A stretch of DNA of 64,000 bases from Limnoperna fortunei (taxonomy: Eukaryota; Mollusca; Bivalvia; Mytilida; Modiolidae). Under the pieces are notes generated by a model that was given only the letters and a program-made list of their open reading frames with translations, ran no database searches and was not told the DNA's origin. Shown here piece by piece: positions 48,101 to 60,100 of the stretch. The stretch is from the NCBI GenBank assembly GCA_944474755.1, contig OX104119.1, positions 79,287,873 through 79,351,872 on the forward strand, read 5' to 3'. A program made the translations under genes and the position numbers. Within the stretch, counting starts at the first letter, position 1. Each line of letters begins with the position of its first letter.

Positions 48101-51100
48101 AACAGTCTGATGTAATCTCTACTGTCTTTTCAGATTGACCCATCAGTGTTCTCTTTTCCTGTCAAAAATGTTTTCAAATATGTGAACTCTGTTATGGTGC
48201 ATCATAGTGTATAAAGTCTTTGATTACAATGAACTTCTTTCATTGATTTATATACAAGAAGGCTGCATATATTTTACCATTAGAAATCTTGGCATTATGA
48301 GGGCAGATACATGTACAATTAAATTTTTTTTAAATCGAAGGACATTGAGAACTAGCCATATGTTTTATGGATATTGAGATGCATAATAGGAAATTATATG
48401 CTTGTACTAGTATGTAATCATTAAATCTAAATGGGGAAAAAACTCGGTAATGATTTCTCCCTTTAGTCTTTAACCAATTCAATGTCTTAAACATTGCTAG
48501 TCTTTGTGAAAAATCCCATATGCATTTAAATGATTTCTCCCATGAACCAAATCAATGTATTGGAGTAATGTAGGGGTAAATCACTGTTGTAGCATTGTAA
48601 TTTACTAGTTCTGTATTGATTCATCAAGTATTAAATTGCCTCTATAAAAAGTAAAGTAAAGTCTTGTTTGTGACATATCTGACATTTCCTATATCAGCCA
48701 CTTTGGTGTCTCCTGATTAACTTGCAGAAATCCAATAATATTACCAAAGTCTATCTTCCATGATAATTCTGGGAATCTAATAAGTATCTATAAATCATAA
48801 GGAAAATAAAACACTTGGTGTCTGCCTTAATGGCTCTACTTTGTAGATACAGATTGGTATTGAGTGGATACTCTCCTTTACACTAAACATGGTGTTATAT
48901 GTGTTATTGCCATTATAAGAGATTAGTGCCAGTCTACTCTACAACTTCTGCCCTCAAACACAAACTTAGGTGGCAGTCTTCTCTACAACTTCTGCCCTCA
49001 AACACAGACTTAGGTGGCAGTCTTCTCTATAACTTCTGCCCTCAAAAACAAACTTAGGTTGCAGTCTTCTCTACAACTTCTGCCCTCAAACACAAACTTA
49101 GGTGGCAGTCTTCTCTACAACTTCTGCCCTCAAACACAAACTTAGGTGGCAGTCTTCTCGACAACTTCTGCCCTCAAACACAAACTTAGGTGGCAGTCTT
49201 CTCTACAACTTCTGCCCTCAAACACAAACTTAGGTGGCAGTCTTCTCTATAACTTCTGCTCTCAAACACAAACTTTGGTGGCAGTCTTCTCTATAACTTC
49301 TGCCCTCAAAACAAACTTTGGTGGCAGTCTTCTCTACAACTTCTGCCCTCAAATACAAACTTAGGTGGCAGTCTTCTCTACAACTTCTGCCCTCAAACAC
49401 AAACTTAGGTGGCAGTCTTCTCTACAACTTCTGCCCTCAAACACAAACTTTGGTGGCAGTCTTCTCTACAACTTCTGCCCTCAAACACAAACTTAGGTGG
49501 CAGTCTTCTCTACAACTTCTGCTCTCAAACACAAACTTAGGTGGCAGTCTTCTCTACAACTTCTGCCCACAAATACAAACTTTGGTGGCAGTCTTCTCTA
49601 CAACTTCTGCCCTCAAACATAAACTTTGGTGGCAGTCTTCTCTACAACTTCTGCCCTCAAACATAAACTTTAGTGGCAGTCTTCTCTACAACTTCTGGCC
49701 TTGAACACAAACTTTGGTGGCAGTCTTCTTTACAACTTCTGCCCTCAAACATAAACTCTGATTAGTTGGGTAGCTAGAACCACAGCACAGATACATGTAC
49801 CATGAAGCTGTAATTTGTTACTTTATCTACATAGCTTTCTTTGATGTTGTTAAATATTTGTTTTATTGATTGTTACTGAAGCATTATTCCAATCTATATA
49901 AGACTTAATGACTAAGAAGAAATTTTATTGGAAATTCTGCTCATTACTTCACAGACCTCATTAAAGAATGTCTGACATTGTAAAGCATTTAAAATACTAA
50001 ACTATGTGTTTGGATAGTGAGAAATTCTGTTTGTTTTTGTTTGTTTTCTTGGAGTCTGATTTACCCCTTATTAGTAACATTCTCCTTGATTTACCCCTTA
50101 TTAGTAACATTCTCCTGCCAATCCTCTCTGTGTTGATTTTCCTTAGATTTATAGTTTGATTACATTAATCGTAGATTTTCTGACACAAATCTCTTGTCAT
50201 GAACTTCTACACTTTGAAATAAATGACATAATTTCTGTTCCTTAGCAATTTTTTGTATCATATTTTATATTTCTGTTTATTGATTAATAAGAAAACTTAC
50301 TCTTAAAAGTGCATGTTGATTAAATAAGCAAATCCAGCCAAATTAGATCTATGTATATAATATTTTGCAAATTTGATCTTAAATCTAATCCTGGTTCTCA
50401 TAACATGCCAGTGACCAAGGATTTGATGATTTATATTGCTAGCAAAAACTTAATCTGTATATGTCAAAAATTTACAAAACTTCAGACGACTAAAGTCAAT
50501 TGAGCCACAAACCTAAAAAAAAATTTTTTTTGGTGGGGGGGGGGGGGGGAATGGTACCGGGGTGAGAAACTTGTCCATTTCTCTGGATATTTAGGAAAAT
50601 TGAAATCTTATGAATTTGTAGCTGACATAATACCTGTGTCGACAGTTCTATCTTTTCTATTGATATAGATTGGATCAGCAAAAGGAAAATTAAAGAACTT
50701 CCTCATAGAACCATTTGTACCACATCAACAGGTAAGGTTCACTGATGTTAGCTTACCACATCAACAGGTAAGGTACACTGATGTCATCTTACCACATCAA
50801 CAGGTTAGGTACACTGATGTCATTTGTACCACATCAACAGGTAAGGTACACTGATGTCATCTTACCACATCAACAGGTTAGGTACACTGATGTCATTTGT
50901 ACCACATCAACAGGTAAGGTACACTGATGTCATCTTACCACATCAACAGGTTAGGTACACTGATGTCATTTGTACCACATCAACAGGTAAGGTACACTGA
51001 TGTCATTTGTACCACATCAACAGGTTAGGTACACTGATGTCATTTGTACCACATCAACAGGTAAGGTTCACTGATGTTAGCTTACCACATCAACAGGTAA

Positions 51101-54100
51101 GGTACACTGATGTCATCTTACCACATCAACAGGTTAGGTACACTGATGTCATTTGTACCACATCAACAGGTTAGGTACACTGATGTCAGCTTACCAAATC
51201 AACAGGTAAAGTACACTGATGTCATTTGTACCACATCAACAGGTAAGGTACACTGATGTCATCTTACACATCAACAGGTAAGGTACACTGATGTCATTTG
51301 TACCACATCAACAGGTAAGGTACACTGATGTCATCTTACCACATCAACAGGTTAGGTACACTGATGTCATTTGTACCACATCAACAGGTTAGGTACACTG
51401 ATGTCAGCTTACCACATCAACAGGTAAAGTACACTGATGTCATTTGTACCACATCAACAGGTAAGGTACACTAATGTCATCTTACCACATCAACAGGTAA
51501 GGTACACTGATGTCATTTGTACCACATCAACAGGTAAGGTACACTGATGTCATCTTACCACATCAACAGGTTAGGTACACTGATGTCATTTGTACCACAT
51601 CAACAGGTTAGGTACACTGATGTCAGCTTACCACATCAACAGGTAAAGTACACTGATGTCATTTGTACCACATCAACAGGTAAGGTACACTAATGTCATC
51701 TTACCACATCAACAGGTAAGGTACACTGATGTCATTTGTACCACATCAACAGGTAAGGTACACTGATGTCATCTTACCACATCAACAGGTTAGGTACACT
51801 GATGTCATTTGTACCACATCAACAGGTAAGGTACACTGATGTCAGCTTACCACATCAACCAGTAAGGTACACTGATGTCATCTTACCACATCAACAGGTA
51901 AGGTACACTGATGTCATCTTACCACATCAACAGGTAAGGTACACTGATGTCATTTGTACCACATCAACAGGTAAGGTACACTGATGTCATTTGTACCACA
52001 TCAACAGGTAAGGTACACTGATGTCATTTGTACCACATCAACAGGTAAGGTACACTGATGTCATTTGTACCACATCAACAGGTAAGGTACACTGATGTCA
52101 GCTTACCACATCAACCAGTAAGGTACACTGATGTCAACAGGTAAGGTACTCAGATGTCACCTTTTTTTTTCAAACAAACTCCTTTATGATTCAGCTGTTA
52201 TAAGAACATTAAAATAATAATTCTTTAATACTCATATGTGCCTGTATCATATATGGCATTAGAACGAATAATCGTACCCTCGCTTTTTTTTTTGGCGAGG
52301 GTACGAATTTAGTCCCATTACTCGCAATGTAGCAGAGCGGGAGTGAATCACTTCCGGCACTTTGATGTCCAACAGAAGTTTCATATACAATCAGACGTGA
52401 TCCATCTTGATATCTTTCGACAGTGTCACCATTTTTTTATCGGTTTCGTGTTTAAAATCGATTATTATTGATACATGATGATAGTTATTGCCGTTTTTGA
52501 GTGTACCTTACCAACGCTGTGCGTTGTGTATTATTTGACATGCGTGTCTCTTTTTAATTACGTTTACTAAATGAAAAATATTGAGAAACCCGAAAATGAA
52601 TTACGTGTTGCATCTTGGGTAATACATATGTAAATTACTGGATTCTTACTACAGAATGGTTGTTGTAGTATGCAAATTTGCACGTTTATAATAAAATTAG
52701 GTCACATTATCTATATATGGAAAACTGATAAACATAGCATTTTCCACGTACATCTTCAAAGACGAACAAAGAAATTTCTTCAATAAAGTTCGTTTTGTGT
52801 TAGTTTTGCAATGTCTAAAGCCTTAATAACATAAAAAGAAGATGAAAGATGTTTTGTATAAATAGACCGAAGTTAGAATTTTTTATTTGCTTCATTACGA
52901 GCAATAGGACTGAATTCTGCCGTAATCCGACAAATCACAAAACAAAATTTGGATTATAACGGCAGTAAAATTTGGCCTAATATGGCATTAATTGTTATCA
53001 TTTGTAACTCGACTTGTTTTGTGAAATTCTAGGTTAGTTAAGTGTATTGTAGAGTTATCCATTGCCACTGTTTAAAATTCTCTTTTTATTATAAATATAT
53101 TTTTTCACATAACTTATCATCCATAACAGTGAAAAGTAAACACAAGAAATTTTTCATTAAGTAGGTTAATTTTATTATCGCTTTCTGATACAACTTTAAA
53201 ATTACTCTCTTTATTTTAAGCACTTATAACAGACACATTTTTTTACAGAATGAAGAGTTTTATGTCTGTATTTACTCTCATCGCTGTGCAGACACCATTT
53301 TGTTCCACCATGAGGGAGGGATTGATATAGGTGACGTAGATGCCAAGGTAAGATTATGTCTTGTTGTTTCAAAAGTCAGTGATCTGGTACAAATTAACTC
53401 GTTAACGTAATTCATTATAAAGAGATCACATGTCTACATAATACTCAGACAGAGGTTGTTTTGAAGTCCAATGTCATAGATACCATTAAATTGTCAATAT
53501 GTAAAGAAACGTCAAAAGTTAACAAATTCTGCTGCCATGGTAACAGATTTTAAACTTTAAAATAACATCTGTTTGTATGGTATGCATCCCTAATTATGTT
53601 CAGTGCTCCGGATAATGTTTATGTAATTTAGTTTAACCCTACTGATTTGCATAATTGGGTGATCTCCTCTTCTTATTTTGTTTCAAAAATTTTCACCCAC
53701 TGGAAATATCAAGTGTGTTTTTCACCCATCATGGATGTATTTAACTTGGTCTTTTTCAGTTAAAGGGTGACCTTATGTTGCCAACTTCATATCATTTTAG
53801 CATCACAGATAACACTGTAGCATTCTGTTACCCAAAACTTTAATCTTAAATGTCCCAAATTCAAAATTTTCATTAGTCCTATACTTTATTTATTTTTTCC
53901 TTTTCTTGATTGTAAACAAATTTGATCTTGTCAGTAATTACTTACTCTTATTGGTTTTTGATACTTCTTGTGGTAAATAGTGGTATCCAAGTGTCTAGAG
54001 GTCTTGTATCTTTATCTAGAAGGAACAGTTATCCTTGTCATTACCAATTGTTGACATTAAATGTGAAAATTTGATACAAAATGCTTCTTTAATGCAACTA

Positions 54101-57100
54101 CTTGGACTTATAATATTGGTATATTATCTCAATACTGTTTAGCATAGCAAATGATATAAAATAAATTAGTTTTAGTAAATTGTAAATGTGTAATCACCCA
54201 AATACACAGCTTATCTGGCATAATTGTTTTTTGTTCTTTGGGGTTTCAATATATATTTGATAATTTCATGCTTTTGAACCTAGAATATATTTAAACCTTA
54301 TTGTTTTCATTTTTATCTTTTGATTTTTAGGCTGTGAAGTATGATGTATTAATAGGTTGTGAATTAACAGAAGAAGATGTCAAATCCAAACTACTAATAA
54401 ATGCTCCCTCAGGAAGTATAGAGTAAGTACCTCCTTTAGGAAGTATAAATGCAAATGGGGGTGTTACCCTATACCAAACAAAATCCTTCAGTGAAAACAA
54501 TGTTCCTCCATGTATGAAACTCTGTTAAATATCATGGCCTATGTGGCCATCTGCTATTGATCATGTACCTGTTAACATTTAAACCTTTCAACTCTACTAC
54601 AAGATGTTGTCTGTCCTCTTGCTTCCTCCTCAGTTAAAAACTGCATGCCATGATGTAGTTGAAAAATTGATGAAATTGGTGCTAAACCTCATTAAAACAA
54701 AGCTAATCAAGTATGTGTGATATTACTGCTGAAATTGGTGCTAAACCTCATTAAAACAAAGCTAATTCAGTATGTGGGAAATTACTGCTGAAATTGGTAC
54801 TAAACCTCATTAAAACAAAGCTAATTCAGTATGTGGGAAATTACTGCTGAAATTGGTACTAAACCTCATTAAACAAAGCTAATTCAGTATGTGGGAAATT
54901 ACTGCTGAAATTGGTACTAAACCTCATTAAAACAAAGCTAATTCAGTATGTGGGAAATTACTGCTGAAATTGGTGCTAAACCTCATTAAAACAAAGCTAA
55001 TTCAGTATGTGGGAAATTACTGCTGAAATTGGTACTAAACCTCATTAAAACAAAGCTAATTCAGTATGTGGGAAATTACTGCTGAAATTGGTGCTAAACC
55101 TCATTAAAACAAAGCTAATCCAGTATGTGGGAAATTACTGCTGAAATTGGTACTAAACCTCATTAAAACAAAGCTAATTCAGTATGTGGGAAATTACTGC
55201 TGAAATTGGTGCTAAACCTCATTAAAACAAAGCTAATTCAGTATGTGGGAAATTACTGCTGAAATTAGTACTAAACCTCATTAAAACAAAGCTAATTCAG
55301 TATGTGGGAAATTACTGCTGAAATTGGTGCTAAACCTCATTAAAACAAAGCTAATTCAGTATGTGGGAAATTACTGCTGAAATTGGTGCTAAACCTCATT
55401 AAAACAAAGCTAATTCAGTATGTGGGATATTACTGCTGAAATTGGTACTAAACCTCATTAAAACAAAGCTAATCAAGTATGTGGGAAATTACTGCTGAAA
55501 TTGGTACTAAACCTCATTAAAACAAAGCTAATTCAGTATGTGGGAAATTACTGCTGAAATTGGTGCTAAACCTCATTAAAACAAAGCTAATTCAGTATGT
55601 GGGATATTACTGCTGAAATTGGTACTAAACCTCATTAAAACAAAGCTAATCAAGTATGTGGGAAATTACTGCTGAAATGGGAACTAAACCTCATTAAAAC
55701 AAAGCTAATTCAGTATGTGGGAAATTACTGCTGAAATTGGTACTAAACCTCATTAAAACAAAGCTAATTCAGTATGTGGGAAATTACTGCTGAAATTGGT
55801 GCTAAACCTCATTAAAACAAAGCTAATTCAGTATGTGGGAAATTACTGCTGAAATTGGTGCTAAACCTCATTAAAACAAAGCTAATTCAGTATGTGGGAT
55901 ATTACTGCTGAAATTGGTACTAAACCTCATTAAAACAAAGCTAATCAAGTATGTGGGAAATTACTGCTGAAATTGGTACTAAACCTCATTAAAACAAAGC
56001 TAATTCAGTATGTGGGAAATTACTGCTGAAATTGGTGCTAAACCTCATTAAAACAAAGCTAATTCAGTATGTGGGATATTACTGCTGAAATTGGTACTAA
56101 ACCTCATTAAAACAAAGCTAATCAAGTATGTGGGAAATTACTGCTGAAATGGGAACTAAACCTCATTAAAACAAAGCTAATTCAGTATGTGGGAAATTAC
56201 TGCTGAAATTGGTACTAAACCTCATTAAAACAAAGCTAATTCAGTATGTGGGAAATTACTGCTGAAATTGGTGCTAAACCTCATTAAAACAAAGCTAATT
56301 CAGTATGTGGGAAATTACTGCTGAAATTGGTGCTAAACCTCATTAAAACAAAGCTAATTCAGTATGTGGGATATTACTGCTGAAATTGGTACTAAACCTC
56401 ATTAAAACAAAGCTAATTCAGTATGTGGGAAATTACTGCTGAAATTGGTGCTAAACCTCATTAAAACAAAGCTAATCCAGTATGTGGGAAATTACTGCTG
56501 AAATTGGTACTAAACCTCATTAAAACAAAGCTAATTCAGTATGTGGGAAATTACTGCTGAAATTGGTGCTAAACCTCATTAAAACAAAGCTAATTCAGTA
56601 TGTGGGAAATTACTGCTGAAATTGGTGCTAAACCTCATTAAAACAAAGCTAATCCAGTATGTGGGAAATTACTGCTGAAATTGGTACTAAACCTCATTAA
56701 AACAAAGCTAATCAAGTATGTGGGAAATTACTGCTGAAATGGGAACTAAACCTCATTAAAACAAAGCTAATTCAGTATGTGGGAAATTACTGCTGAAATT
56801 GGTACTAAACCTCATTAAAACAAAGCTAATTCAGTATGTGGGAAATTACTGCTGAAATTGGTACTAAACCTCATTAAACAAAGCTAATTCAGTATGTGGG
56901 AAATTACTGCTGAAATTGGTACTAAACCTCATTAAAACAAAGCTAATTCAGTATGTGGGATATTACTGCTGAAATTGGTGCTAAACCTCATTAAAACAAA
57001 GCTAATTCAGTATGTGGGAAATTACTGCTGAAATTGGTGCTAAACCTCATTAAAACAAAGCTAATTCAGTATGTGGGAAATTACTGCTGAAATTAGTACT

Positions 57101-60100
57101 AAACCTCATTAAAACAAAGCTAATCAAGTATGTGGGAAATTACTGCTGAAATTGGTACTAAACCTCATTAAAACAAAGCTAATTCAGTATGTGGGAAATT
57201 ACTGCTGAAATTGGTGCTAAACCTCATTAAAACAAAGCTAATTCAGTATGTGGGATATTACTGCTGAAATTGGTGCTAAACCTCATTAAAACAAAGCTAA
57301 TTCAGTATGTGGGAAATTACTGCTGAAATTGGTACTAAACCTCATTAAAACAAAGCTAATTCAGTATGTGGGATATTACTGCTGAAATTGGTGCTAAACC
57401 TCATTAAAACAAAGCTAATTCAGTATGTGGGAAATTACTGCTGAAATTGGTGCTAAACCTCATTAAAACAAAGCTAATTCAGTATGTGGGAAATTACTGC
57501 TGAAATTGGTGCTAAACATCATTAAAACAAAGCTAATCAAGTATGTGGGAAATTACTGCTGAAATTGGTACTAAACCTCATTAAAACAAAGCTAATTCAG
57601 TATGTGGGAAATTACTGCTGAAATTGGTGCTAAACCTCATTAAAACAAAGCTAATTCAGTATGTGGGATATTACTGCTGAAATTGGTACTAAACCTCATT
57701 AAAACAAAGCTAATTCAGTATGTGGGAAATTACTGCTGAAATTGGTACTAAACCTCATTAAAACAAAGCTAATCCACTATGTGGGAAATTACTGCTGAAA
57801 TTGGTACTAAACCTCATTAAAACAAAGCTAATCAAGTATGTGGGAAATTACTGCTGAAATGGGAACTAAACCTCATTAAAACAAAGCTAATTCAGTATGT
57901 GGGAAATTACTGCTGAAATTGGTACTAAACCTCATTAAAACAAAGCTAATTCAGTATGTGGGAAATTACTGCTGAAATTGGTGCTAAACCTCATTAAAAC
58001 AAAGCTAATTCAGTATGTGGGAAATTACTGCTGAAATTGGTGCTAAACCTCATTAAAACAAAGCTAATTCAGTATGTGGGATATTACTGCTGAAATTGGT
58101 ACTAAACCTCATTAAAACAAAGCTAATCCAGTATGTGGGAAATTACTGCTGAAATTGGTGCTAAACCTCATTAAAACAAAGCTAATTCAGTATGTGGGAT
58201 ATTACTGCTGAAATTGGTGCTAAACCTCATTAAAACAAAGCTAATTCAGTATGTGGGATATTACTGCTGAAATTGGTGCTAAACCTCATTAAAACAAAAG
58301 CTAAATCAGTATGTGGGATATTACTGCTGAAATTGGTGCTAAACCTCATTAAAACAAAGCTAATTCAGTATGTGGGATATTACTGCTGAAATTGGTGCTA
58401 AACCTCATTGAAACAAAGCTAATTCAGTATGTGGGATATTACTGCTGAAATTGAATATTAAATGTTTTTTTGTCCTATACACAGCAGAGATTTATATTTC
58501 AGATGTTTGACCCGGTTTATCCTTGAAATATTTCAGATGTTTGACCCAGTTTATCATTTTGATATTATCAATATCAGTTATTGTATCTTTACAGAGATTT
58601 ATATTTCAGAGTGTTCGACCTGTTTTATCATTTTTAAATTTTGAATGTTTGACCCAGTTTATCGTGTTTTTTTTCCAGATGTTTGACCCAGTTTATTGTA
58701 TCGTTATACACAGCATACAGAGATTTACATTTTACATATTTAGAGATTAATCCACTCGGTAAGGAAGATTTTAGTATTTTGATCACACCCCCACAACTTT
58801 TCCAGTTGGAGACATTGATTTTGTCTTATCTGTCTGTCTTGTCAAAGGTTAATGAACATTGGTTCTTTGGAAGTACTGTAATTTTTGCCTTTTATCGTAC
58901 AATATTGTAATAACACAATAATTCCAATGATTTCAAGTTTGATCTTCTACATTAATGTAAATCAGCCATATATTGATTGGATTATTTTACAACATTGAAG
59001 TTTTATTAATGTCATACTATAGTGATTATATTGCAGTTCTTGTCTACTTCCAGTGTTCACTGGTGGGAAGATCTACATTTTAGACTTGGCGGCCAAGATA
59101 GACCAGTGTGCAGAATTTCTCTGCAAAGCAAAATGGGGAGATGTGGAATTTCCCCCTCCTTTTGGTAGAGATGCCTTACCAGAGGTAATGATTAATTATG
59201 GAAAAATGTAGAATTTCCCCTTCTTCTGGCAGAGATGTCTTACCATAGGTAATGATTATTTATTGGGAGACAGGGGTCACCACACTCTAAAAAAGTGGGG
59301 ATAAGTGACTTCTTTCTGGCAATCACACAGGAAGACACTAGGGAGACGTTAGGGAGACCATAAACATACATAATATCGCAGTTGTGACATACTTTTTTAT
59401 GGTATTTACATCAAATAGTTAATAATTGTGGTTTCCAGGATGATTTCCTTTGTATTTTTAAACCATAACACACTCATGTTATCATTATCCTTTCTATTGC
59501 AGCTTATACATTTATCAAAGACTATGATTGACATAAAATATATTTTGAAAAGGACTCTAATTTCAGACCGTTGTTAAAGTGTTTGTTTATCGATCGGATA
59601 CGATGTCATTAATGGCCATTGTACTATGTTTTTCTCATTGTTCAAGTTCTGTAATTAGACGTATCCCAACATAAACAAATTGCGTATGTTCCATGAAACA
59701 TGAACAACGTTTAAAAAAAGTGATATACGCAAAAATTCTTTCCTGTTCTTGGGAGATGTTAGAATTCCCCATCCATTTGGTTTAAACAACATTCATGAGT
59801 ACAAGGTTGTTTTAACCATCTGTAAATTATTGCACATACAGAAGCATCATTTCTAGGATGGACAAAAATGGCACTCGATTTTGTAGGTCAAATAACCAGG
59901 CCGGGAGAAGTCTTGATATTGAAACAAAGTGCTTTTAAATTTGTTATGTTGCAAATATTTGTTTTAATGGCTAATAATTATATAAGTTGGTTTGGAATTC
60001 TGAAGATTATTAGAATTAATCTGTTGAAATGATTGTTATTTTTAACACAGGAGGCATACATAGCAGAGTTGGATGCTAAAAGTGGAGCATCATTAAAGTT

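Noticed and set aside
46153..48131. Regular 50-bp repeats resembling a CRISPR array
   Set aside because: There are no variable spacers: the whole 50-bp unit is repeated. It lies in an intron of an animal gene.
49318..49704. 128-codon ORF
   Set aside because: Produced by the 44-bp minisatellite (three units equal 44 codons); lies in an ACLY intron.
51766..51984. 72-codon ORF ending in the exon 3 array as a separate gene
   Set aside because: It is the in-frame reading of the exon 3 junction repeat; relevant only as a possible exon 3 extension.
54423..58678. A missing ACLY exon between exons 5 and 6
   Set aside because: At first the stretch before the Y-R-D-L-H-F block seemed absent. Reading exon 6 from 58679 gives [12 protein letters not shown], which fills the family alignment and keeps the phase.
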